Shown piece after piece: positions 26,885-39,399 of a stretch of 64,000 bases of DNA. The notes below the pieces were generated by a model. It did no database searches. It saw only the letters and a list, made by a program, of their open reading frames with translations, and was not told the DNA's origin. Source of the DNA: Cycas panzhihuaensis. Taxonomy: Eukaryota > Cycadophyta. The DNA lies in assembly GCA_023213395.1 (NCBI GenBank), contig CM041465.1, positions 175,901,741 to 175,965,740 of the forward strand, given 5' to 3'. The position numbers were made by a program, and so were the translations under genes. Each line of letters opens with the position of its first letter. Position 1 is the stretch's first letter.

Positions 26885-27180
26885 GTTGGTTATTAGGGAT
26901 CCTCTTTCCCTCCTCCACCACTGCCACCTACTATAGCTCGTTGGTCCTCATCAAAGCCTATGTCTATACTCTGCGTAAGAGAACCACAACGCCTTGTTGC
27001 TCCTACTATCACTGGAGTAATCTCTCTCATGCCTCCTCTCCCTTTATCTCTACCTCTTTCCTCACTACTAGTTACACTTCCTACTCCTTGATCACCCTAT
27101 CATTAAGCACCATCACCTACTCCTCTACCTTTACCTCTAGGTATAATAGGAGGCCTCCCTAAAACTACCCTATCAACATT
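26885..27180 (-). pseudogene. Unidentified Gly/Arg-rich coding trace (copy 1)
   Basis: The minus strand reads a low-complexity Gly/Arg-rich stretch (GRPPIIPRGKGRGVGDG, then later GGSGGGGKEDP), interrupted by stops. Copy 2 has it at 31186-31481. It resembles a disordered tail of an unidentified protein; the family is not recognised. Confidence 0.3.
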
Positions 27181-27530
27181 ATTAGCCTTATCATCACTTT
27201 GTACATACATCCTATCATAAGGATTAGGAACCAATTGATTCTTAGTCATCCTACTTAATAATGGGCTAAGTACTCCTAGCCATAACCATTAGTCTATTGT
27301 TGACTCATGATCATCTGTACCACCTATTCATTCTAGGATCCATGATGTTGAGCTCTTTAAGTATCCCTATTGGCCTCATCAATTATATATGGTTATATAG
27401 CTAGCACATCAAGATCAAAATATATAAAAAGCCACCACATCCCTATTGCTTGATGTAAGTCAATTACAGGCTCATGCTATTTAGGATGAAACATCCCTAA
27501 TTCATCTTAGTGCCCACCTCACACTATTTT

Positions 27531-27918
27531 ATGATCCCAATTTACTAAATTAGAACCCTTATAATTTTTTATGATTTAGTAATATAGAATATGATAATAT
27601 ATACCAACACTTTTGTAAGTGTTGGGATACAATCTTCCATGCTCATCATCTCTAATAAAACTCCATGGGGATCAAACCAATTGATGAATCTTATTAGGTA
27701 TTGGTTACATGCCTCTTAAGACTCCTTATTAATCACCTTGCTTAATCAAATCTCCCTCACATGTTAGCTCACTACAAGTATCCAATTATAGACCTTTTCT
27801 ATAATGGGAGCATTTTTGAGATTTTAGATATAATAGAGAGCATAAGTAAGGTTTTAATAGTCAATTGCCCTATAATATATTTAATAAGAATAAGTGATTG
27901 TCTATAATACATTGGAGG

Positions 27919-27988
<70 letters not shown>

Positions 27989-28417
27989 TATGATCCCAAT
28001 TCACTAAATTAGAACCCTTATGAATTTTTATGATTTAGTAATATAAAATACTATAATATATACTAATACTTTTGTAAGTGTTGGGATACAGTCTACCATG
28101 TACATCACCTCTAATAAAACTCCATGGGGATCAAAATGATTGATGAATCTTATTAGGTATTGGTTACATGTCTCTTGAGACTCCTTATTAATCACCCTAC
28201 TTAATCAAATCTCCCTCCCATGCTAGCTCACTACAAGTATCCAATTATAGACCTTTTCTGTAATAGGAGCACTTTTGAGATTTTAGAGATAATAGAGAGC
28301 ATAAGCAAGCTTGAAAGCAAGGTTCTAATAGTTAATTGACTGATAATATATTTAATAAGAATAAGTGATTGTCTATAATACATTAGAGAGTGTATATATA
28401 TATATATATATATATAT

Positions 28418-28466
<49 letters not shown>
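27531..28466. repeat. Internal tandem subrepeats of about 460 bp, copy 1
   Basis: Two diverged direct copies start ATGATCCCAATTTACTAAATT at 27531 and ATGATCCCAATTCACTAAATT at 27989. Each ends in a microsatellite: TA followed by GA at 27920-27985, and TA followed by TG at 28391-28466. A third, more diverged relative is at 36755-37010. They could be remnants of LTRs but no termini were identified. Confidence 0.75.
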
Positions 28467-28467
<1 letters not shown>

Positions 28468-28960
28468 ATGTATGTGTATGCATAATAGGCCCCTTCATAT
28501 AAAGGTCATAACTATTCACACAACACCCTTTCATTTAATAATCAATTAGTTAACCCCTTAATGAGGTTCATAAAAATTCCTCACCCTTAAGATGTTTCAC
28601 CTCCAAAACATATTCAAATGATTGGTTGATTACTTCATTCAAGGTGGTTCATAATAAAACCTTCTTGAAATGTTTCATCTTCAAAACCTAATTGAGATAA
28701 TGATTAGTTTGATGCCTTCTCTTGTTGATAAATAAAATATCATAATCATCTGATATATGTCATCGAGTCATACATCCTAGAACTTTAAATAATAACGAAT
28801 ATGTATATAATGGCAAGCTTAAATAACTTGATGCAGTTGTAGACCAATTAGAATACTTTGGTAAATGTCAATTAAAAAAATATTTAATTCCTGTATACTT
28901 TCGCAAGTAGGATAAAGATTGTTGCTAGGGTATCTTCCATTTGATTTTGACTTTAATCTA

Positions 28961-30371
28961 TCAACATATATAGTATTGTCTTAGAATGTATGGTTTTATA
29001 TCAATTCTTGAAAACTTCTCAAATTTATTAGGAGGCAAAATGGTTATTACTATCACTAGGAAATCCTTAAGTACATATGATGTAATTATTTGACTCATAA
29101 TATTTGTTTGATTAAAAGGTGTGCTAGATATTATCAGTATTGGTTTCTTTTGTTTAGATTGAACAAGAGATGTTATTGGTACTAGTTGGTCCTTCTTTAA
29201 TTGATCAAGAAATGTAGATATCACCACTGGCATTAGTGACCATTTTGGTATATACTTGATATTTTTATAAATTGTTATATTTTTTTTTGGGAGCAGCTAA
29301 CATTTTGTCCTTGTTGGTTACCAATAAGTTGTTCTTATTTTCCTATAGTATATTATTTTCTTCTTCTTACATGCTCAAATCATGTGTCAAGATTATGATT
29401 TAATTTTTAGGTTCTTTTTCTTCTTGTATTATATGATCTTGTATTCTAATGGCTTTTAATATAGATGTGTCATCCTCATCTACATTGTTGACAGATTTAT
29501 CTATATGTCTTTAATGATTAAATAAATTCTCTTGATGTAACTCCTATAAATTTTTTACTTGTTTCTTTAATTTCTTGTTTAATGCGAATAAGTAAGCATA
29601 ATTAAGGTTTACTAATATTAGAGAAGATTGTTTATGTTTATCTCCACTTTCTAAATCTAAAAGCTTTTCATTTCTTCCCAATTTTCCATAAGTCCTTACT
29701 TCTACTTGAAGAAGTCCATGTAAACCAAGAGAATAACTATATGAGTCTTGATCATATGTTAATAACAGAGGTGGATCAGCCTTTGCTTCCAACAATTTCA
29801 TTTACCATCCACTTTTTAGATAATTTTCTTCAAAAAGTAATGCCCAAGCCTTTAAGTAGTCTTCAAGCCAACGATGATTGACTAATATTATTCTCATTTG
29901 TTTAGCAACTATGTACTTGTCACCTTCATGCTTGTAACAAATGAGATATTACTTCACTTATAATCAATAGATTTATAAAGCGTGCCCCTATTATTTCAAC
30001 CATTCTCATAATGTCACAATGATCTTGACCTTTCTACCCAGTTAAACAAATATATAAGAATGCACTACCTAGAATGCCCATCATATTTCTTATAGGTATA
30101 TACAATATCTTGTTAAAATATCTACAAATATTCCATTGGCCAAACTATCTATAATCCATAAGTGTGTAGTCAATACCTTTCCATCCTTCCTAGCTAAAGC
30201 ACAAATAGGATTATAATATGATAACTGGTAAATAATGACATGAGTATAACTTGTATCATATCATCCTATATTAAATGCCCCATTATATTCTAGCTCTGTT
30301 GCATATTTATTTTGTGTTATAGGGATGAATCCTACTAACACAAATCTTATCCCTTAAAATAATACTCCTAT
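28961..30371 (-). pseudogene. BRCT-domain protein pseudogene, copy 1
   Basis: The minus strand encodes, through stops and frameshifts, the N-terminal two-BRCT region of a plant BRCT protein. BRCT1 runs from RFVLVGFIPITQNK through YDTSYTHVI and CALARKDGKVL to the WIIDSLANG block. BRCT2 runs from the CLTG block to ILVNHRWLEDYLKAWALLFE. It is nearly identical to copy 2 (33254-34665), but the start codon position reads ATA. The same disabling changes appear in both copies, so it was already a pseudogene before the 4.3-kb duplication. The resemblance to the Arabidopsis At4g02110-type protein is from memory. The 3' part (28961-29233) is open but featureless. Confidence 0.7.
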
Positions 30372-31185
30372 TTCCTTGTCTTATTTTTTAGTATCTTATT
30401 AGCATTATATAAGATGATGGAGACAGTGTATGTAGCAATGTTATGAGAATAAGTAGGCTAGAAAGCTGTCTTGTAATTACAAGAGACAAGAGGATGATAG
30501 TATGAGAACAACTTGAAATTAATTGTTATAGTCTTCTATAGAATAGCACATAGACTTTATTTTTTAATTAGATAATATTCTAATTTGTATTATACTTTGG
30601 ACCTTATGATAATTTGGATTTTGTTGTGTTGACGATTATGGGTATAAGCACATGTTCAAAGAAAATAAAAATATTAGATGAGTCAATAAACCATCTCTCC
30701 TTAAACCAATCAAATGTGAGATGGTAAGCTACTTTTCTGCTAATACGAGATGCGAACCAACTACTTCAAATCACCTCTTGAGATTGTTATATATACACTA
30801 GACTATTATATATAAAATTTCTTTCTCATAATAATATATAACACAAGATGGGGGCAATGGTAGTATATACAAAATAATGCAACATATGTAAAATGACCTA
30901 ATTATTATCCCCCTAAAGAAAAATATTATAATCAAATTATTTGATATAGAAACTTGGATGGCACCCAATAATACTATATAAAATAATGAGATTGAATTGT
31001 AATATACCCTTCTTTTGCAATGATTTTTTTCTCACAATACTATGTAAAGGGGAAAGTAAATAGAAAGGGATAAAAGTTAATATAATCTATAACTCTAGTA
31101 TAGAAATATATAAAAATAAAAAATAAAATTACTACATTATAATAAACTAGTATATATACCTACTAGTTATGTTATCACTCCCTTA

Positions 31186-31481
31186 GTTGGTTATTAGGGA
31201 TCCTCTTTCCCTCCTCCACCACTGCCACCTACTATAGCTCGTTGGTCCTCATCAAAGCCTATGTCTATACTCTGCGTAAGAGAACCACAATGCCTTGTTG
31301 CTCCTACTATCACTGGAGTAATCTCTCTCATGCCTCCTCTCCCTTTATCTCTACCTCTTTCCTCACTACTAGTTACACTTCCTACTCCTTGATCATCCTA
31401 TCATTAAGCACCATCACCTACTCCTCTACCTTTACCTCTAGGTATAATAGGAGGCCTCCCTAAAACTACCCTATCAACATT
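31186..31481 (-). pseudogene. Unidentified Gly/Arg-rich coding trace (copy 2)
   Basis: Second copy of the 26885-27180 trace, with a handful of base changes. It carries the same stops and I do not recognise the family. Confidence 0.3.
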
Positions 31482-31831
31482 ATTAGCCTTATCATCACTT
31501 TGCACATACATCCTATCATAAGGATTAGGAACCAATTGATTCTTAGTCATCCTACTTAATAATGGGCTAAGTACTCCTAGCCATAACCACTAGTCTATTG
31601 TTGACTCATGATCATCTGTACCACCTATTCATTCTAGGATCCATGATGTTGAGCTCTTTAAGTATCCCTATTGGCCTCATCAATTATATATGGTTATATA
31701 GCTAGCACATCAAGATCAAAATATATAAAAAGCCACCACATCCCTATTGCTTGATGTAAGTCAATTACAGGCTCATGCTATTTAGGATGAAACATCCCTA
31801 ATTCATCTTAGTGCCCACCTCACACTATTTT

Positions 31832-32220
31832 ATGATCCCAATTTACTAAATTAGAACCCTTATAATTTTTTATGATTTAGTAATATAGAATATGATAATA
31901 TATACCAACACTTTTGTAAGTGTTGGGATACAATCTTCCATGCTCATCATCTCTAATAAAACTCCATGGGGATTAAACCAATTGATGAATCTTATTAGGT
32001 ATTGGTTACATGCCTCTTAAGACTCCTTATTAATCACCTTGCTTAATCAAATCTCCCTCACATGTTAGCTCACTACAAGTATCCAATTATAGACCTTTTC
32101 TATAATGGGAGCATTTTTGAGATTTTAGATATAATAGAGAGCATAAGTAAGGTTTTAATAGTCAATTGCCCGATAATATATTTAATAAGAATAAGTGATT
32201 GTCTATAATACATTGGAGGC

Positions 32221-32287
<67 letters not shown>

Positions 32288-32713
32288 TATGATCCCAATT
32301 CACTAAATTAGAACCCTTATGAATTTTTATGATTTAGTAATATAAAATACTATAATATATACTAATACTTTTGTAAGTGTTGGGATACAGTCTACCATGT
32401 ACATCACCTCTAATAAAACTCCATGGGGATCAAAATGATTGATGAATCTTATTAGGTATTGGTTACATGTCTCTTGAGACTCCTTATTAATCACCCTACT
32501 TAATCAAATCTCCCTCCCATGCTAGCTCACTACAAGTATCCAATTATAGACCTTTTCTGTAATAGGAGCACTTTTGAGATTTTAGAGATAATAGAGAGCA
32601 TAAGCAAGCTTGAAAGCAAGGTTCTAATAGTTAATTGACTGATAATATATTTAATAAGAATAAGTGATTGTCTATAATACATTAGAGAGTGTATCTATAT
32701 ATATATATATATA

Positions 32714-32767
<54 letters not shown>
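31832..32767. repeat. Internal tandem subrepeats of about 460 bp, copy 2
   Basis: Same arrangement as copy 1: subrepeats begin at 31832 and 32289 and end in TA/GA (32220-32284) and TA/TG (32691-32767) microsatellites. The TA and GA run lengths have changed since the duplication. Confidence 0.75.
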
Positions 32768-32772
<5 letters not shown>

Positions 32773-33253
32773 GTATGCATAATAGGCCCCTTCATATAAA
32801 GGTCATAACTATTCACACAACACCCTTTCATTTAATAATCAATTAGTTAACCCCTTAATGAGGTTCATAAAAATTCCTCACCCTTAAGATGTTTCACCTC
32901 CAAAACATATTCAAATGATTGGTTGATTACTTCATTCAAGGTGGTTCATAATAAAACCTTCTTGAAATGTTTCATCTTCAAAACCTAATTGAGATAATGA
33001 TTAGTTTGATGCCTTCTCTTGTTGATAAATAAAATATCATAATCATCTGATATATGTCATCGAGTCATACATCCTAGAACTTTAAATAATAACGAATATG
33101 TATATAATGGCAAGCTTAAATAACTTGATGCAGTTGTAGACCAATTAGAATACTTTGGTAAATGTCAATTAAAAATATTTAATTCTGTATACTTTACAAG
33201 TAGGATAAAGATTGTTGCTAGGGTATCTTCCATTTGATTTTGACTTTAATCTA

Positions 33254-34665
33254 TCAACATATATAGTATTGTCTTAGAATGTATGGTTTTATATCAATTC
33301 TTGAAAACTTCTCAAATTTATTAGGAGGCAAAATGGTTATTACTATCACTAGGAAATCCTTAAGTACATATGATGTAATTATTTGACTCATAATATTTGT
33401 TTGATTAAAAGGTGTGCTAGATATTATCAGTATTGGTTGCTTTTGTTTAGATTGAACAAGAGATGTTATTGGTACTAGTTGGTCCTTCTTTAATTGATCA
33501 AGAAATGTAGATATCACCACTGGCATTAGTGACCATTTTGGTATATACTTGATATTTTTATAAATTGTTATATTTTCTTTTGGGAACGACGCTAACATTT
33601 TGTCCTTGTTGGTTACCAATAAGTTGTTCTTATTTTCCTATAGTATATTATTTTCTTCTTCTTACATGCTCAAATCATGTGTCAAGATTATGATTTAATT
33701 TTTAGGTTCTTTCTCTTCTTGTATTATATGATCTTGTATTCTAATGGCTTTTAATATAGATGTGTCATCCTCATCTACATTGTTGACAGATTTATCTATA
33801 TGTCGTTAATGATTAAATAAATTCTCTTGATGTAACTCCTATAAATTTTTTACTTGTTTCTTTAATTTCTTGTTTAATGCGAATAAGTAAGCATAATTAA
33901 GGTTTACTAATATTAGAGAAGATTGTTTATGTTTATCTCCACTTTCTAAATCTAAAAGCTTTTCATTTCTTCCCAATTTTCCATAAGTCCTTACTTCTAC
34001 TTGAAGAAGTCCATGTAAACCAGTAGAATAACTATATGAGTCTTGATCATATGTTAATAACAGAGGTGGATCAGCCTTTGCTTCCAACAATTTCATTTCC
34101 CATCCACTTTTTAGATAATTTTCTTCAAAAAGTAATGCCCAAGCCTTTAAGTAGTCTTCAAGCCAACGATGATTGACTAATATTATTCTCATTTGTTTAG
34201 CAACTATGTACTTGTCACCTTCATGCTTGTAACAAATGAGATATTACTTCACTTATAATCAATAGATTTATAAAGCGTGCCCCTATTATTTCAACCATTC
34301 TCATAATGTCACAATGATCTTGACCTTTCTACCCAGTTAAACAAATATATAAGAATGCACTACCTAGAATGCCCATCATATTTCTTATAGGTATATACAA
34401 TATCTTGTCAAAATATCTACAAATATTCCATTGGCCAAACTATCTATAATCCATAAGTGTGTAGTCAATACCTTTCCATCCTTCCTAGCTAAAGCACAAA
34501 TAGGATTATAATATGATAACTGGTAAATAATGACATGAGTATAACTTGTATCATATCATCCTATATTAAATGCCCCATTATATTCTAGCTCATTGCATAT
34601 TTATTTTGTGTTATAGGGATGAATCCTACTAACACAAATCTTATCCCTTAAAATAATACTCCCAT
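33254..34665 (-). pseudogene. BRCT-domain protein pseudogene, copy 2
   Basis: A plausible start ATG sits at 34665 (MGVLF, then a stop in the place of a Lys codon). BRCT1 follows: GIRFVLVGFIPITQNK, a frameshift, GAFNIG-stop-YDTSYTHVI, then CALARKDGKVLTTHLWIIDS. BRCT2 starts near 34350 with CLTG-stop-KGQDHCDIMRMVEIIGA. A frameshift near 34235 is followed by YKHEGDKYIVAKQM and ILVNHRWLEDYLKAW, which contains the signature BRCT Trp. Downstream, 33839-34192 is open and 33254-33619 is an open but featureless stretch. No introns interrupt the BRCT part, which is consistent either with one large exon or with a retrocopy. BRCT domains bind phosphoproteins in DNA-damage and chromatin proteins. This copy is disabled. 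Confidence 0.75.
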
Positions 34666-35369
34666 TTCCTTGTCTTATTTTTTAGTATCTTATTAGCATT
34701 ATATAAGATGATGGAGACAGTGTATGTAGCAATGTTATGAGAATAAGTAGGCTAGAAAGCTGTCTTGTAATTACAAGAGACAAGAGGATGATAGTATGAG
34801 AACAACTTGAAATTAATTGTTATAGTCTTCTATAGAATAGCACATAGACTTTATTTTTTAATTAGATAATATTCTAATTTGTATTATACTTTGGACCTTA
34901 TGATAATTTGGATTTTGTTGTGTTGACGATTATGGGTATAAGCACATGTTCAAAGAAAATAAAAATATTAGATGAGTCAATAAACCATCTCTCCTTAAAC
35001 CAATCAAATGTGAGATGGTAAGCTACTTTTCTGCTAATACGAGATGCGAACCAACTACTTCAAATCACCTCTTGAGATTGTTATATATACACTAGACTAT
35101 TATATATAAAATTTCTTTCTCATAATAATATATAACACAAGATGGGGGCAATGGTAGTATATACAAAATAATGCAACATATGTAAAATGACCTAATTATT
35201 ATCCCCCTAAAGAAAAATATTATAATCAAATTATTTGATATAGAAACTTGGATGGCACCCAATAATACTATATAAAATAATGAGATTGAATTGTAATATA
35301 CCCTTCTTTTGCAATGATTTTTTTCTCACAATACTATGTAAAGGGGAAAGTAAATAGAAAGGGATAAAA

Positions 35370-36754
35370 TATCAATATAACTTATCATTTATATTTGTAT
35401 TATTAAATCACAAAAAATGTAAATAAATTAATACACTGTATGATTGACATATATATTAATATGTTGCGAATGTAATGAACAAATGTATAAAATGTGTGAA
35501 TATATAAAGGATGGTGAATATCTTAATGATAGTGCATGACCATTAATTTGGCAAAATTATTAATGTGTTGCATAGATTATTTGATATAGAATGAAATGGC
35601 CTTGATCTCAGATGAAAGTTGTATCAAACTAAATACAATATATGATCTATAGAAAATTTTTAATATTAGTTTATCAAAGTATAGTGAAGTCAGCAACCTG
35701 CAATATATACTAGGGAAAAAATGAATAATAGGCACAGAAAACTAGATGGAAAAGGAGATGCACAGAAGACGAGCATAGAGATAAGTGATTGGGGTGGTTA
35801 TTCATTTATTTAGTTAAAGAATATTGTAGATATACATGGCTAGGAGAATAGAAAGAATGTAAGATAGAACTTGAGAAATAGATTGAAGGGTATGGACGTA
35901 GGGTACAGGATGAGAATGCCAAGAAATAGAGATTTGAACAAGAATTAAAGGAGCGTGGATGATGCAGATGAGACTGGAATATAGGCAAAATAGAAAAGGC
36001 GATGGATAGACTACATAGGAGGCAAACAAAAAAATAGATGCAAAAAGAATGGTTCAATACTAGTGTTAGAGATTTGGTTTATGAGAAACTGCATGATACC
36101 AATCAATATTTCTTTGTTGTTGTGAGGTTGAATTATATGTTACCGCCTATATCTTATAGATAACCTACGTAAAAATATTATATAGTTTATTGTATTCGAT
36201 GCGGTTGGTTGTAGAGGTATAACTAGATGAGGACATGATCAATAAATACATAAAGAACAGAAATATACCATTGTTATTTAGGGGTATAACCAGGCAGTGG
36301 CATGACTAGTAAGGTACTCACCCCAACAGCAAAAAATAAGAAGGTAATATGGGCAACATATATAAGATATAAACTATTATGGAGTAATTTAATAAACTAT
36401 TTAATATTACTCCATTGCAATTTTATGCATGCATGCATAAATCACACATAAATCTATTTATTTAGTTCTACGCGATGCAACAATTTAGTAAATTAACATT
36501 AATGTGTTGAGCGTGTGATGTGGTTAACTAGATCATAGGCATGTATGTTGAAATTAATATGGTTATGATTGTTAATTTAATTTAGAAGGTAATGTCAATA
36601 CTAATATGACCATAGTCTTTCCACAATTGCAAGCAACACCTGAGAATATGAAAGTTGTAAGAAACATCCAAGAATATGAAAGTGACACAAAGTGTCCTGC
36701 AATTATAAGTGATAACCAATGATGTGAAAGTGACCAAACTATTCTAATACCAGT
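35370..36754. other. Unique AT-rich spacer, nothing recognised
   Basis: No gene or mobile-element domain was found. A short purine-biased stretch at 35700-36060 has no stable coding pattern on either strand. Confidence 0.45.
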
Positions 36755-37010
36755 AGTTATAGACCCTTTTTGTAATGGGAGAACTTTCAAGATTTCAAAG
36801 ACAATAAACAACACAAGTAAGCTTGAAAGCAAGGTTTTAATAGTCAATTGATTGATAATACATTTAATAAGAATAAGTGATTATCCATAATACATTGGAG
36901 TCCATATATATGTGCATAATAAGCCCCTTCATATAAAGGTCACAACTATTCACAAGGCACCCTTTCATGTAATAATCGATTAGTCAACCCCTTAAGGAGG
37001 TTCATAATAT
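36755..37010. repeat. Diverged third copy of the 460-bp subrepeat 3' part
   Basis: It aligns with 28245-28590 and 32550-32890, sharing TAATAAGAATAAGTGATT, GCATAATA-GCCCCTTCATA and CACCCTTTCAT. It lacks the TA/TG microsatellite found in those copies, so it shows the state before the microsatellite expanded, or after it was lost. Confidence 0.75.
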
Positions 37011-37400
37011 ATCCTCTCTATATATTGGGGAGTAATCCTAATATCACCTATCCCTCAAACTCTAAATACACCATCTGATGGAATCTAATAACTAATAAAG
37101 TCCTCTAATATCTCACATTCCATCACCAACTGGATGGAGCAACTGACTCTAGCAAGTTTACATCATGTCAATATTTATTAATCAACTACTAAAAGGGTTC
37201 CTATAAAGGGGCCCATAGCTAATCCTTCATTCTCTCAAGTCTCTATTATCTTAATTATCTGCATCACACAAGATCAGATCAAGTTAGATCTAGTATTTAT
37301 TCTTATATTTTTCATCTTTTTCTTAATCAATACAAATTCAATGAAGAACATCATTTTATAGTAAAAAACATAACTTCATAGTGAAAAACATGATTACATA
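37011..37400 (+). other. LTR-like sequence with TATA-type element
   Basis: The segment holds CCTATAAAGGGGCCC (near 37199-37213) followed by pyrimidine-rich sequence and a run toward AT-rich sequence, resembling the core-promoter and R region of an LTR. No second copy, PBS or terminal TG/CA was identified, so this is a suggestion only. Confidence 0.25.
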
Positions 37401-38990
37401 GAGAGAAGCATAATTTATCAATAAAAAAATATGATCTTCCAAACTATCAAATTCTAAAATTACATTTTTGAACTAATTCTCATGATTTTAGAGTTGTCCC
37501 CACATTTTTATCCTACAAAACTATGTTTTTTAGTGAAAATTCACAAGGAAAAAAAAAGAATTTTATACTACAAGCTTATTGGATAGTATATCCTACAATG
37601 CATCTCTATAATACACACTTGCTCATGATTGTACTAGCCTTTAAAGTTGTCACAAAGCTCCACAAGATCTTAATTTTGCTCTAAAAGGTGCTCTAACTCC
37701 AACTCTCAATAGTAGAAATGAAAGTTAAATTAATCTTCTTTTGTATAAAAGGGTTGCTTCTTATCCAAAAAGAATATTTTTTTTTTTCATTCAATTCACT
37801 CTTGTTATATGTGTATGCTATGGTTTGGGGGTCTATACTCATCATACGTCTAGCTTTATTCTAATTATTAATCTTTATGTCATTAATAAAGAGAATGAGT
37901 ATCATTTAAGTAAGAAAGTTCACTTAATATTAATATCTCCATACATGAGTATATTTATAGTCTATGGAATCCATTTAAGATCATCATTTTAATCTTTACT
38001 ATCATGCTCTAAGAATCCATCCCTTGAAGAGCTTAAACTATGACAGTCATGCTCTAAAAAATTGCCTACTAATGAGCTTAATCTATGGTAGTCTTTAGCT
38101 CTGAAAGGTCATCTATTAATGAGTCTAAACTATGACAGTCTCCCATTGTACTCTTACATGGGACTTCTCCTTGGAAGCATTGTTAATGAGGTTAAACTAT
38201 GACAACAATTGATTCTTAAGCTCCATTAACTCTACGGGCAATCTACTATTACTAGCATCTAAAATTATCATTCTAGTTGTAGTTTGAGAATGTTTTTCTT
38301 TAGTTTTATTAGAGCTAATATTAATTGAGGTATTTTTTACCATTACCCCATCATATATAGTCCTATCATTTAGGTGCCTCTTTTATAACATCAACAACAA
38401 AATAAACTTTGACTCCAAGTTGCCACCATTTACTATCCTACTTTCATTCTAAAGTAGGAGCTTCTAGTGATAAGGGGGAAAATGTTTTACCAAAATTGGG
38501 CCTCCTCACTTAGTTACATTCATCACTAGGTTGTCTATTATGCATTATTCAATGATGGACTTTGATGTGTGTATATGGTTATCTATTTATTGTATTGTGG
38601 AGTCAATGATTGGTTCTGAATTCATTATATCATAAGTTAGTTATGTTTGTATTTATTTTGGTCTACCATCATGTTACTTTAGACTATGGTATGGTGACTG
38701 AATGATTGATTATATATGATGATGATTATCTACTTGTCGATGATTGATATTATGGATCATGTCTTTTCCTTTTCCTAATATGAAACCATCTTATTCAACT
38801 ACCATGTTTGTTGTCTTACTTTCTATTTAATACTATTCTACTTTCCTTATCTAGTTTTGTTTACATATTTTACACCAAATTTAGCCTTGAGTTTTACTAA
38901 TGTTGGCCTTATTAATCAATCTTTTAACTAATTAATCTTCAGTAAGCTAATTTATCTTAGATTTTTTTTTTTTTTGGTTTAATTTTCAAT
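37401..38990. other. AT-rich spacer with a loose tandem pattern at 37990-38210
   Basis: Phrases such as GCTTAAACTATGACAGTC and variants recur four times between 37990 and 38210 at about 50-60 bp spacing, a decayed short tandem repeat. Otherwise nothing is recognised. Confidence 0.4.
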
Positions 38991-39180
38991 CGTTTCCTCT
39001 TTATCGTGTATTTAACTATGCTAAAAATGTGACTTTACTAATAAAACATGACCATTATGTTTTATTAAAAGAATCACATTTTTTTATACTTAATAAAATG
39101 TGGTCATCATAATTTATGAAGGAAATCACATTTTTTTTATTATATTATTTATTACTTTTTTAAATAAAAGTGCTAATTCC
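38990..39180. repeat. Dispersed AT-rich repeat with hairpin, copy 1
   Basis: An 11-bp inverted repeat (TAATAAAACAT at 39039-39049, ATGTTTTATTA at 39057-39067) with a 7-base loop is followed by GAAGGAAATCACATTTTT. A related segment with the same hairpin core occurs at 58180-58330. Confidence 0.6.
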
Positions 39181-39399
39181 CCATTTTCTCTTAGTGGATA
39201 CCACCTAGATCTCTAAGGACCTATCATTGACCCTCCCTCTCCATATCAAGAGACCTATCCATACATAATTTTGATTGGTAAATTAGGAAGATCTAACCAA
39301 AAATCATGACATAATTTCTAATTAAGATTGATTCCATGATCTATGAGAGCTTGGTGGTAGGAAAGAGGGGATCTAATAGCATTATTTTTTCCATCTAAA

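Larger units (their letters stand above)
26774..31075. repeat. Direct tandem duplication, copy 1 (about 4.3 kb)
   Basis: The sequence from AGTTAATATAATCTATAACTC (26774) to GGGATAAAA (31075) is repeated, with only scattered single-base and microsatellite-length differences, as 31075-35369. The copies are adjacent. Unit offset is 4301 bp. The junction has a few bases of A-rich microhomology (AAAG). Contents include a glycine-rich coding-like trace, two subrepeats of about 460 bp and a BRCT pseudogene. Confidence 0.95.
31075..35369. repeat. Direct tandem duplication, copy 2 (about 4.3 kb)
   Basis: It repeats 26774-31075 almost base for base. The largest differences are in microsatellite lengths, for example the TA/GA tract at 32220-32284 versus 27920-27985. 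It ends at GGGATAAAA (35369), after which sequence is unique. High identity implies a recent duplication. Confidence 0.95.

Noticed and set aside
26941-27162. Plus-strand Ser/Thr/Tyr-rich open frame duplicated at 31242-31463
   Set aside because: The minus strand of the same segment reads a Gly/Arg-rich sequence more like decayed coding DNA. The duplication reflects the 4.3-kb tandem event, not selection.
35806-36057. Minus-strand 83-codon open frame rich in Ser, Phe and Leu
   Set aside because: Antisense to a purine-rich stretch. Composition alone explains it and no motif was found.
37741-37992. Plus-strand 83-codon open frame with a hydrophobic stretch
   Set aside because: No homology recognised, AT-driven composition, no splice or promoter context, and Phe runs come from a poly-T tract.
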